Virus record (IMG/VR): IMGVR_UViG_3300046361_000034
Location: 19,006-83,005 of that record
Strand: one strand, 5' to 3'
DNA length: 64,000 nucleotides
Source of the DNA: a virus
Position 1 is the first letter of the stretch, and the number at the start of each line of letters is the position of its first letter. This document shows positions 16,683-26,431 of this stretch, in pieces. The notes beneath the pieces were generated by a model. That model was not told the origin of the DNA, did not search any database, and saw nothing but the letters and a program-made list of their open reading frames with translations. The position numbers and the translations under genes were made by a program.

Positions 16683-19600
16683 ATGGAAGAATTTAATGGA
16701 ATGCATAGAAATAATATTAAAAGTAAAATTCCCACAGGTATGTGGGAATTTGCTCGTAATATACTTATGACAAAAGGTTGGAAATCTATAATGGATGAAG
16801 ATGGGTTTGATCTTAAAGTAACTATTCCTGGACAAATTATTGGAAGAATTGATACAAATGAAGAAGTTATATGTTTTAGTGTTGATGGTATATATTCGTG
16901 TATTGGTATTTATACAGAAATATCAGGAATTGGTCAATATATTCCTAAAATAAGAAGTCTTTATTTAGGTTTTAAAGTTGATAGACCAATTGAAGGAGTA
17001 TTTTTTTATAATTTTAAAAAAGAATTAATTGTTGCTTTTTGTGATGGTGTTTTTGCTGATAGTAATGTACCACGTTTAATTAATCTTACTAATTTTCCTG
17101 TACCTTTAACAGGATTAGAATTAACTAATCCTACTGATGTAGTAAAATTAAATCTATTTTTAGATGCTTTAGATGCTGATATAGATGTAAAATATATAAA
17201 TAATGGTACATTAGAAGCTGATGTTATTTATATAAGTTATAGTTATGTAAGTAATGATTCTTTAACATCTACTGTATTTTTTCCTATTCATGTAGCTACT
17301 TATCCTACTTATAATTTTAGAGAATTAAATAAACGAAATATAGAAGTATTTTTAACTAATTTAGATGCAAGGTATTCTAAACTTAGATTAGGTTTATTAG
17401 TTGTAAAAGATTCTGGATTATTTGGATATCAAAGTGAAGTACTTACTTATTCAGGTACAAGTTATAATACCATTATATCTTCTTTAACAAATTATACTAC
17501 TATAGCTACAGATGAATTAGTTGTTCCTAAGGCTATTTATAGTAGAGTAGAAACTATGACTTTTAATAATAGTGAATTACTTATTGGTCATCTTGTAGGT
17601 ACAGAAGCATTTAAATTTCAAAAATATGCAAATCAATTAGAATTAGAATTAACTTATGATATTAAAAAAGCTAGTGATTTTACTACACCTATGTTATGTC
17701 CTGATGAAGTATATTCTATAACAATATGTCCTCAATTTCTTAATGGCACTTATGGAGAAGAGTATCATATTCCTGGTGTAAAACCTTATGGAGATAATTT
17801 AAATGTATTATCTTCTACAGATATTGATAATCTTGGTCTAAATAGTTTAAATCCTGAAGTGTTTAAAAAATTTAGAATATTTAATACTGGAGGATTTGTT
17901 AATAATACTATACCTATTAGTATTCCTTACAATCCTGCGGAATTTCTTCTTAGATGGGGTTATTGGGAAAACCAAGAAACTTATCCAAATGACAATGAGT
18001 ATAATAGTGGAGTAGATTATGATGGTTCTACTATAGTTGGTGGAGAAGATTTAAGAAGTACTAATATTAGATATCATCGTGTTCCTGGTCTTAATGCCCT
18101 AGTAACAAAATTTCCTTGTATTTTAGGATATGATAATAAGAATGAAGAAAATCCTTTTGGTGATCCCTTAAGTAAATTTAGAGGACTTATTCCTGCATTT
18201 GGAATAAATGTTACTAATTTTAATACTGTTGTTCCTCCTGCTATATTAAATCAAATTCAAGGATATAAATTATCAATAGTTAAAAGAAAAGCAGGAGATT
18301 ATTTAGTTGAAGATATTAATTTTATAAAACAAGCTTTAGCATACAATGCTAGTGGAGTAACAAATATTGATACTGGTGTATCTACTGTATTTGAATCCAC
18401 TATGTATACTAAAATGCCTTCACTTGCTCCTAGTACTCCCCCTTATAATTTATATGCTTGTCAATTTGGTTTTAGTAAAGTAAGAAGTAATACTTTATTT
18501 TCTTATACTCCTAAAATAACTCCTAGAATAATTAAAGCTAATTATGCACTTAGAGATGCTTATGGTCCTGTATCAGGTGTAGTTAGTGCTGAAAATCTAG
18601 ACTATACAAAAGAAGCGACTAGAGGAACTGTTGGAGGAGTATCTGAAGTATCTGCTACAGCTATTCCTAGTTTTTACTTAGTTCCTGATGCTCAAAGATT
18701 TGCTGTGGTTAATGATATTAAATATGTTCCTGAGAATAATCAAGCTGCATTTACTTTATATACTGAAACAGGTATTAATTTATTTTGTCATAATACTCTT
18801 GAGCCATTAATAGGGACACATAAATATCAAAATAATAGATGGAATCCTTTAGGAATAGTTGGTTTTTATGATGGGACAGATGATAGTGGAATACCTGGAA
18901 ACGTATCTATAGATGCTTACGATAGTACTTTAAAAAAATATGATTCTATTAATATATCTGGATTTAAAGTTTTTAGTATAGGACTTAACACTACACTTTT
19001 AAATTTACCTATTAATGTATATGCTGGGTTTAATCCTAAAGATTTTATTGTTTTAGGTAAAAAAACTATAAATAATCCTAATCCTTTTATAAATTGTGGA
19101 GATATATTTACTAATAATTTATATAATGTTGTTACTACTGTAATAATAGGTTTTCAAGTAGGAAATTATAATTTTGCTAGAGTTAAATTTTTTAAATTAG
19201 GTATTAAAGGAGGATTTAGTGTTTGTGCTAATTCTGAAATATATTTAGATAAAGGACAAAAGCAATTAGCCAATACTTATGAGTATCTTGATTCCCCACC
19301 TAATGATATTGATTTATTGAATACTTTTGATTATAAGTTAGAAGTTTTTAATAAAGAAACATTAAGAAGTTTAAATGATATTTTTGTTGGGGTAAGTTTT
19401 AGTATAACTAATATATTTGTAAGTTATTTCCCTTATCGAATACATCGTAGCTTAGTAGTAGCTGATGAAAATTTAACTACTACTGGTATTAGAACTTTTC
19501 TTGCTAATAGTTATAAAGAGATGCTTAATGATAGAGGAGCTATTACTGCATTAAGAGGAACAAATAAAATATTATTTATTCAGCAAAAGTATTCTCTATT

Positions 19601-20756
19601 TCTTGCAAGTATAAAAGACAAATTAACTCATGATAATACTGAAACTTATTTAGGAGTAGGAGATTTATTTGATAGACAACCTGATGAGATATTTTATAAT
19701 AGTAATAAAGGTTATATTGGTTGTACTAGTAAATTTGCTTCTATAGTATTTAAAGGAGGTTATGTTGTAGGAGATCAAGTTAAAGGTAAAATATTTATTA
19801 TATCAGAAGGAGGTAGTGAAATTTCTGAAGAAGATATGAGTATATGGTTTACAGAAAATTGGTCAACAGCTGAATTAGGTATTTATACTCTTGATAGATT
19901 TGGAAATCAACAAAATGTTGATAACCCTTTTACTCAAATTGGTCATATTATAGGCTATGATGAAAAATATCATAGATTATTATTTACTAAAAAGGCTTAT
20001 ATTATTGATATAGATGCAGTAGAAAATAGTGCTCCTGAAACAGGAGCAATAGGAGTATTTATGGATGGAGTACGAGATGCAAATACTTTAGAACTTATAC
20101 CTTTTACAAATACTGATTATTATAAAGAAATATCTAAAACTATATCATATGATTTAGATAAGAAAAAATGGATATGTGAGCATGATTATTTTCCATCTAC
20201 TTATTTTAATACAAATAAAAATCTCTATAATGCAGTAAATACTAATTCAGATGCTTTGTTATATCAACAAAATAGTTTAACTACCAAAAGATTATTTCAT
20301 TTTGGAATTAAAGCTAAAAGTTATATAGATTTAATCTTTAATAATCGTATAGATATTTCTAAACTATATCAAAATGTTACTTGGAATACAATAGTTACAG
20401 ATAAAAATGGAGAAAATTATTATTTTAAAACTATTGATGCTTTAATGCTTTATACAGATTTTCAATGTACTGGAGAATTAAGTATACCGAGTAATACAAT
20501 TAAGATAAGTAGAAATAATGAAGGTAATTGGGATTTTAATGGTTTTAGAGATTTTGTAGTTAATTCTAATTTGCCTATAGTGAATAACGTTGGTAGTATT
20601 AATGTAAGTAATATTAATATTAATAAAAGTTGGTTTGATAAATCAAATTTTATTCATACCTTTATAGTGGTTCGTATGATTATTAATAATGATACTAATA
20701 ATACTACTTATATTAATGTAGTGAATGTTAAGAGTAGAAATAGTGATAGAACTTAA
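16683..20756 (+). CDS. Muzzle/tail stabilisation protein (crAss-like)
   Basis: A 1357-residue, beta-rich protein, starting 3 bases after the adaptor gene. Early sequence contains MHRNNIKSKIPTGMWEFARN followed by beta-propeller-like repeats (VICFSVDGIYSCIG, LIVAFCDGVF), the character of podovirus tail stabilisation proteins. Length, position after the ring proteins and before the cargo genes match the crAss-like muzzle protein that closes the tail. Around residues 940-1120 is another recognisable conserved stretch (RSLVVADENLTTTG; GTNKILFIQQKYSLFLAS; SEISEEDMSIWFTENW). No hydrolase motif is seen. It is very likely a structural tail component that controls genome release. Confidence 0.82.
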   Translation: MEEFNGMHRNNIKSKIPTGMWEFARNILMTKGWKSIMDEDGFDLKVTIPGQIIGRIDTNEEVICFSVDGIYSCIGIYTEISGIGQYIPKIRSLYLGFKVDRPIEGVFFYNFKKELIVAFCDGVFADSNVPRLINLTNFPVPLTGLELTNPTDVVKLNLFLDALDADIDVKYINNGTLEADVIYISYSYVSNDSLTSTVFFPIHVATYPTYNFRELNKRNIEVFLTNLDARYSKLRLGLLVVKDSGLFGYQSEVLTYSGTSYNTIISSLTNYTTIATDELVVPKAIYSRVETMTFNNSELLIGHLVGTEAFKFQKYANQLELELTYDIKKASDFTTPMLCPDEVYSITICPQFLNGTYGEEYHIPGVKPYGDNLNVLSSTDIDNLGLNSLNPEVFKKFRIFNTGGFVNNTIPISIPYNPAEFLLRWGYWENQETYPNDNEYNSGVDYDGSTIVGGEDLRSTNIRYHRVPGLNALVTKFPCILGYDNKNEENPFGDPLSKFRGLIPAFGINVTNFNTVVPPAILNQIQGYKLSIVKRKAGDYLVEDINFIKQALAYNASGVTNIDTGVSTVFESTMYTKMPSLAPSTPPYNLYACQFGFSKVRSNTLFSYTPKITPRIIKANYALRDAYGPVSGVVSAENLDYTKEATRGTVGGVSEVSATAIPSFYLVPDAQRFAVVNDIKYVPENNQAAFTLYTETGINLFCHNTLEPLIGTHKYQNNRWNPLGIVGFYDGTDDSGIPGNVSIDAYDSTLKKYDSINISGFKVFSIGLNTTLLNLPINVYAGFNPKDFIVLGKKTINNPNPFINCGDIFTNNLYNVVTTVIIGFQVGNYNFARVKFFKLGIKGGFSVCANSEIYLDKGQKQLANTYEYLDSPPNDIDLLNTFDYKLEVFNKETLRSLNDIFVGVSFSITNIFVSYFPYRIHRSLVVADENLTTTGIRTFLANSYKEMLNDRGAITALRGTNKILFIQQKYSLFLASIKDKLTHDNTETYLGVGDLFDRQPDEIFYNSNKGYIGCTSKFASIVFKGGYVVGDQVKGKIFIISEGGSEISEEDMSIWFTENWSTAELGIYTLDRFGNQQNVDNPFTQIGHIIGYDEKYHRLLFTKKAYIIDIDAVENSAPETGAIGVFMDGVRDANTLELIPFTNTDYYKEISKTISYDLDKKKWICEHDYFPSTYFNTNKNLYNAVNTNSDALLYQQNSLTTKRLFHFGIKAKSYIDLIFNNRIDISKLYQNVTWNTIVTDKNGENYYFKTIDALMLYTDFQCTGELSIPSNTIKISRNNEGNWDFNGFRDFVVNSNLPIVNNVGSINVSNININKSWFDKSNFIHTFIVVRMIINNDTNNTTYINVVNVKSRNSDRT

Positions 20757-20767
20757 AATTATAGATT

Positions 20768-23092
20768 ATGATACAACCTAAGAAATCTAAACAAATTAAT
20801 GTTCCTAATAAAGAACATCCTAGATATAAAGCCTATGTAGATAGTCTATATCTTTATAATAGAAGTAGATATAATAATACTTTAGCTAAAGATGAAAATC
20901 TTAAATCTATTAATAAATATAATGAACTAAAAAAAATATATGAACCTGAATTAGCAGAAAATGTATTTAAAAGTAAAGCAGATGATTTTACTCCTACTAC
21001 TCCTAATGGTTCTAAAATAAAACCAATAAGTAATATTACTTATACAAGTAAAACAAAAAATTCTTTAATTCCTAAAAGTTTTGCAGGTACTTATAATAAA
21101 GTAAGTGGTAATGAAGGAGTTATTACTTTTAACTTTAAAGCTCCTGAAGAAAAAGTTAATTTAAAATCTAATAGTCCTACTAAACTAATACAAAATAAAA
21201 AACTAATAGGTATTAGTAAAGATAAAATTAATACTAATAAATCTGAAAATATAAATAATTTTAGTAAGAGTAATGATAAAGTAGAATTTATACAAAATAA
21301 TTTAAAACCTCAAGACGTAATAAAAATAAAAAATCCTACTATTAATCCAACAATAATTAGTCCTATAATAAAACCACCAAATAGTTATAAAATTCATGAA
21401 GAGCATGGCAATGGTAACACTACAGATTATGAGGTCAATGATTTAAATAATATTAATACAGATGTTAATAGAACTAGAACAATCACACCTAAGTTTGATT
21501 TAGGTGGTAAACTAAATACTATGAAAACAATTAAAAGATTACCTAAAACTAAAAACTATTATTTTGATGGTGGAGGAGCATTATCAGGAATAGCTGGTGT
21601 GGCAAGTACTGCTGGTCCTTGGGGTGCTGCAGTAGGTGCTGGTCTAGGATTAATACAATCAACAATGGCTGGACAAGATGTTGCTGATGCTAGACAAGAG
21701 CAAGTAGCTAGAATAATGGCAAATCAAGCTGTTGAGGATGCTGCATATTTAAAAACATATAATACTAAAGGTACTAATGATGTTAATTATTATGCTGGTG
21801 GAGGAAACTTAAGACAAGGTTTTCCTAAAGGCAAATATGCAACAATAGGTGGAGATTTAGAATCTTTAAGTTCTAATGCTGAAGTTGCAGAAGGTAATAC
21901 TCATGGAGAAAATAAAATTGATGGTCAATACGGAATTACTTTACATGATGCTCAAGGTAATCCTAAAGCAGAAATAGAAGATGATGAAGTTATTGTAGAT
22001 AACGAAAAAGTATTTAGTGATAGACTTAAATATAATTCTAAAAATACATTTGCTCAAATGGCTAAAAAGATTGCTACTAAAGCAGGTAAACTAGAAGAAA
22101 AATTAGAAGGTATTAAAGATACAAAAGATCGTAATGGTTTAGAAAGAAATCTTGCAGGAATGAAAATGGCACATGAAGTATTGTTTAATAAACAAGAAGA
22201 AGTTAAACAATCAGAAGGTCATAAAGAATTAAAAATGTTAGCTGCTGGTGGATATATTCCTAAAATGGGATATGGTGATTTAATTGATCCTCCTACATAT
22301 AGACCTAATTATAAAAGACGAGTAGGTAATGCAATGTTAGATGAATTATCTGGACCAGGTAGTTTAATTAAGGGTATGGGTAAAATTAAAGATGGTTTAC
22401 CTAATCCTCCTTCTGCATTTTCTGAAATGGCTCCTAGTCTTATTGATAATGCTGCTGGTTTAATTATGGCTAATAACTCTCCTAAAGTTCCTAAACCTAT
22501 TCTAAATAGATATATTCCTATGAAAACTTCCGTAGATGCTACCCCTCAATTAGCTGCTATTGCTAATACAACTAAGACCAATAGAGATGATATATTAGGA
22601 AATACATCTAATAGTTCTATTGCTAGAGCAAATATTGCTTCATCTAATTTAAGAGGTAATGAGCAGAAAATGGGAGTATTAGGTCAAAAAGAAAATATAG
22701 AAACTCAATTAAAAAATCAAGATACAGAAGCTAGAATGAAAAATGCTTCAGAAAATAATAAGTTATCTGATGAATATAATAAAGCTAATTATGAAAGAAG
22801 TACCTCTATTAATAGAGATATAATGAAGAATATTAGTAATATGTCTGCTGATTTTGCTGATTATAAAGAGAAAAAAGATTTAACTAAATTTTATGATGCT
22901 GATAATATGGCTGATTTACTTGATGACCCTACTGGAGAAAAATTAAAAGCTGCTCAAGCTAATCCTTATTTTAATAAATCACCTGAAATGATGGCTGCAT
23001 TAAAAAAAGAATATGCTAGACGTAATCTTCCTGCAAAAAGAAAATTTAATTATAATGGTTCTAACAGTTTTGTACCTTCAACAATTAATTAA
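20768..23092 (+). CDS. Cargo-type internal virion protein
   Basis: The 774-residue product is Lys/Asn/Pro-rich and apparently disordered over the first 250 residues. It then shows a Gly/Ala-rich apolar segment at about 270-300 (GGGALSGIAGVASTAGPWG), a conserved middle with GENKIDGQYGITLHDA and AEIEDDEVIVDNEKVFSDRL, and a polar helical C-terminus. The Gly/Ala segment resembles amphipathic or membrane-active parts of ejected podovirus proteins. In crAss-like phages the gene after the muzzle encodes a capsid/tail cargo protein that leaves with the DNA. Placement is the same here, with 6 bases to the next gene. Role is inferred by synteny. Confidence 0.72.
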   Translation: MIQPKKSKQINVPNKEHPRYKAYVDSLYLYNRSRYNNTLAKDENLKSINKYNELKKIYEPELAENVFKSKADDFTPTTPNGSKIKPISNITYTSKTKNSLIPKSFAGTYNKVSGNEGVITFNFKAPEEKVNLKSNSPTKLIQNKKLIGISKDKINTNKSENINNFSKSNDKVEFIQNNLKPQDVIKIKNPTINPTIISPIIKPPNSYKIHEEHGNGNTTDYEVNDLNNINTDVNRTRTITPKFDLGGKLNTMKTIKRLPKTKNYYFDGGGALSGIAGVASTAGPWGAAVGAGLGLIQSTMAGQDVADARQEQVARIMANQAVEDAAYLKTYNTKGTNDVNYYAGGGNLRQGFPKGKYATIGGDLESLSSNAEVAEGNTHGENKIDGQYGITLHDAQGNPKAEIEDDEVIVDNEKVFSDRLKYNSKNTFAQMAKKIATKAGKLEEKLEGIKDTKDRNGLERNLAGMKMAHEVLFNKQEEVKQSEGHKELKMLAAGGYIPKMGYGDLIDPPTYRPNYKRRVGNAMLDELSGPGSLIKGMGKIKDGLPNPPSAFSEMAPSLIDNAAGLIMANNSPKVPKPILNRYIPMKTSVDATPQLAAIANTTKTNRDDILGNTSNSSIARANIASSNLRGNEQKMGVLGQKENIETQLKNQDTEARMKNASENNKLSDEYNKANYERSTSINRDIMKNISNMSADFADYKEKKDLTKFYDADNMADLLDDPTGEKLKAAQANPYFNKSPEMMAALKKEYARRNLPAKRKFNYNGSNSFVPSTIN

Positions 23093-23098
23093 AATATT

Positions 23099-26000
23099 AT
23101 GGGAAATTATGGAGATATAGGAGAATTTGTATATAATGAACAACGTTCTAGATTTGTTGCTCCTCCTAATGCTAAATTTCAAGCATTAGGTAAAAAACGA
23201 GAAGCTGATTATGTTCAAACTAAAAATGATGTTAATGCTTTGCAAACAATGATGAGAGCATTACCTAAAGATACTGATCCTGAATTATATAATGAAATAT
23301 TAGCTAAACAAAATCAAGTATTATCTGGAGTAAATGCTGATAATTATGCAGATAAAGTTTTAGATATAGATCAATATTCTTACGATTTTGTAAATAAAGA
23401 TGGTGCATCTGAATTAATGCAGAAACAAAAACAAATTGGTGATGCTTATAAAGTTTATGATGATGCTTATGAAAAGGGTGAAATAGAAGATCCTGCTAAA
23501 GCTGAGTGGCATAAGCAACGTATAATGGCAGAAGCTAAAGCTAATCCTTTAAAGCGTGATGTTAATGGATTTATATCTAAACCTAATATTAAGCCTCATG
23601 CTTTTGTACCTTATGTTAATGGTCAAGAATTAGTTGATAAAACATTAAAAGGATGGGAAGCAGATGGAAGTGTTGTTTTAGATCCTAAAACTGGCAAATA
23701 TAAAGTAAGTGATGAGGTTAGAGGTTACTTAGGTATAACAGATAGAGAAAGTATATCAGAAGCTGAGTTACTTCAAGCTGGTATTAAAACTTTACAAAAT
23801 GATGGTAAATACCAAAGTTATTTAAAAGAAGATGCTCAGTTTAAAACTAGAAATATTGAGCCTAATGCTGAAAATGTAAATGCTATATTAAGTGTTAATG
23901 TTAAAAAAGGATTATTTGGTACAGATAAACCTACTAATGAACAAATTCAAGAATCTATTAATAATGGTAGTTTAAATCCAGTATATGCTATTCAAGAGGC
24001 TTTTAAGAATGAAGAAATGATTAGTAAATCTGTTGTTCCTGCTGCTAAATATGGTTACACTAAAGATAAACTTACTTTATATAAAGATGAGTTATTATTA
24101 GGTGCATTAAAAGCACAACAAGAAACTTATAAAGCACAAGCTAAACAACAAGCTGAATCTAATGTAGTTGTTACAGTAGAGCCTTTTACTTCTCAACAAA
24201 TTATTAATCCTACAAATATTAAAGCACTTGAAACTAATAAACAAAATTTAATAGAGCAACGTAAAAATCTTCAAATTACATTAAGAGCTAATCAACAAGC
24301 ATATAATAAAGGTAATTCTAATATTACTTTAGAAAAATTAGAAGATAATAATAAACAAGTAACTTTATTAGATAGACAGATTGAAGAACATGAACAACAA
24401 CAGAAATCTTTATCTAAAGCTTTACCTGACAGTGCTAAAAAATTAGGTATTAATTTAATTGATGGAAAAGATAGTGTTTATGATAAAAGTTATAAACCTA
24501 GTTATGATATTGTTAAAAAGAAGAATCTTGAGACTTTAAAATCAATGGATTTTGAGGTAGATTTAACTGCTGACATAAAAACTGATAAAAATGGAGTAAA
24601 ATATATAGATGATCCTGAATATACTTCTGGAAAAAGAATTGTTTATGACCCCTCTGTAAAAACTAATCCTGCATATTCTTCTACTGATACTGGTTTACAA
24701 AGAGTAGGAGATAAGTATATTTTAAAAGTTAAAGGTTCTAGTGGTACAATACCTACATTAATGACCTCTTATTTTTTAAAAAATGATGGAACTTTGAAAA
24801 ATAATGTTACATTAAATAATCAAGATGATAAATCTAGATTATATAAAGTTCCTGATAGAGAAGAATTTGGTAAAATGGCTTTACAAGGTTATATTGATGA
24901 TGAAACAAGTAGTAGTTTTGATGTTCCTTACACATATGAGAATACAGGTAAAAATTATAAACTTATGCATACTTCTGCTTTTCTTGATGATATTCAAAAA
25001 GTAAAAGATAGTCAAGGTACAATAGGTTTACCTCTTGTTCAAAGTCTTTCAGATATTATGGTTACTGGTGCAACAGTTAAAGATGCTGAGATGTCTTATG
25101 TTAACTTTGAAAAATCTAAAAATAAATCTTTTAGAGATACACCAAGTCAATATAGTATAGAAACAGTAGATGGTGTTACACCATTAGGAGATTATCTTAA
25201 AGATAAATTTGGTATACCTGCTATAGATGGAAGATACATTGATTGGAAGGCTAGTGATATTAAAACGTTAATACAGACTTCTAGAGAATATGGTCAAAAA
25301 AATGGTATTAATATTGTTTTAACTCCTTACGGTAAAACATTTTTAGATAAGGAAACTGGTGCTGATGAAACTTATGCTAGAGAAAGACAAATTAAATTAG
25401 TAGGTGTCAATACAATTAAAGATACTAGAGAAGAACAAAATGCACTTAAAAATATACTATTTAAATCATATGCTGGTCAAGCAGGAGATGGTTCTGACCA
25501 TGCTACCGATATGAAGAAACAAATGGGTATTATTTATGCTAATAATTCTCCTGAGGGACAAGATTTAAATAGTAAGAATTTATATACTATGAGTGCTGGA
25601 GATGTTAAGCATTGGGATGTTAGAGGAACAGATTATCAAATTACTACTACTTCTAGAGATGCACAACAATCTGATATAATGAATGTAGATTTTCATTTAG
25701 CTACTGTACAAAATGGACAACAAGTTACTTTAGCTAAATCTGAAAGTACAGGAATTACATCATGGGTTCCTACTAAAGATTTAGATGCAAATAAAGATAT
25801 GGCAAGAGTAATATTTGAAAGTCCTGAAGATATTAAAGCTGTTGTTGGTGCTAAGTTACTAGATGAAGATTTTAAAGTTAATAAAGCAACAGTTACTAGA
25901 AATGCTTTTGCTGAGTACTTACAAGTTAACACTGGTTATAAGTCTACTAATAGTGGTTCAGTAATTGAAACATATCAATCTATTCTTACTAGAAATAAAT

Positions 26001-26422
26001 CTTATTATGATGCTGAAAATACAATTAGTATATTAAATAATAAAGGAGAAAAGAAAACATTTGTTTCTAGAGTACCACAAGAAGATTTAGTTGATTTAAG
26101 ACAAACTGCTCCTGGAAATATCGATACAAATGTTCAATATCCTTATGTAAATAAAGATGTAGCACCAAATGTTAATAAGTTTATAGAAGATACTAATGCT
26201 AAGGTTACTGGTGGTTTTAGAGGAAACTCTACCCATAATTTAGCTAAAGCAGGTGAGAATAGTTTACATAAATATGGTTATAGTTTAGATTTTGGTTATA
26301 CTGATGAATTGTTTACAAATGTTAATAATCCTGAATTTTTAAAAGAACATGGTATTGTTAAATTTGAAAAGCATGAAAATCCGTTACATTTACATATAGA
26401 ATTTGCACCTAATAATCCTTAA
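23099..26422 (+). CDS. Cargo-type protein with C-terminal M15/VanY-like peptidase domain
   Basis: A 1107-residue mainly helical, polar protein whose last 80 residues carry the metal-site pattern of M15 (D-Ala-D-Ala carboxypeptidase or L-Ala-D-Glu endopeptidase) enzymes. The pattern is SLHKYGYSLDFG with H1057 and D1064 in H-x6-D spacing, then NPLHLHIEF with H1097 and H1099 at the HxH position. This would cut peptide crosslinks in the cell wall. Because it is fused to a large cargo-type protein between the muzzle and RNA polymerase genes, the enzyme probably opens the wall during DNA ejection rather than at lysis, for which a separate glucosaminidase exists. Confidence 0.78.
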   Translation: MGNYGDIGEFVYNEQRSRFVAPPNAKFQALGKKREADYVQTKNDVNALQTMMRALPKDTDPELYNEILAKQNQVLSGVNADNYADKVLDIDQYSYDFVNKDGASELMQKQKQIGDAYKVYDDAYEKGEIEDPAKAEWHKQRIMAEAKANPLKRDVNGFISKPNIKPHAFVPYVNGQELVDKTLKGWEADGSVVLDPKTGKYKVSDEVRGYLGITDRESISEAELLQAGIKTLQNDGKYQSYLKEDAQFKTRNIEPNAENVNAILSVNVKKGLFGTDKPTNEQIQESINNGSLNPVYAIQEAFKNEEMISKSVVPAAKYGYTKDKLTLYKDELLLGALKAQQETYKAQAKQQAESNVVVTVEPFTSQQIINPTNIKALETNKQNLIEQRKNLQITLRANQQAYNKGNSNITLEKLEDNNKQVTLLDRQIEEHEQQQKSLSKALPDSAKKLGINLIDGKDSVYDKSYKPSYDIVKKKNLETLKSMDFEVDLTADIKTDKNGVKYIDDPEYTSGKRIVYDPSVKTNPAYSSTDTGLQRVGDKYILKVKGSSGTIPTLMTSYFLKNDGTLKNNVTLNNQDDKSRLYKVPDREEFGKMALQGYIDDETSSSFDVPYTYENTGKNYKLMHTSAFLDDIQKVKDSQGTIGLPLVQSLSDIMVTGATVKDAEMSYVNFEKSKNKSFRDTPSQYSIETVDGVTPLGDYLKDKFGIPAIDGRYIDWKASDIKTLIQTSREYGQKNGINIVLTPYGKTFLDKETGADETYARERQIKLVGVNTIKDTREEQNALKNILFKSYAGQAGDGSDHATDMKKQMGIIYANNSPEGQDLNSKNLYTMSAGDVKHWDVRGTDYQITTTSRDAQQSDIMNVDFHLATVQNGQQVTLAKSESTGITSWVPTKDLDANKDMARVIFESPEDIKAVVGAKLLDEDFKVNKATVTRNAFAEYLQVNTGYKSTNSGSVIETYQSILTRNKSYYDAENTISILNNKGEKKTFVSRVPQEDLVDLRQTAPGNIDTNVQYPYVNKDVAPNVNKFIEDTNAKVTGGFRGNSTHNLAKAGENSLHKYGYSLDFGYTDELFTNVNNPEFLKEHGIVKFEKHENPLHLHIEFAPNNP

Positions 26423-26431
26423 ATAATAAAT

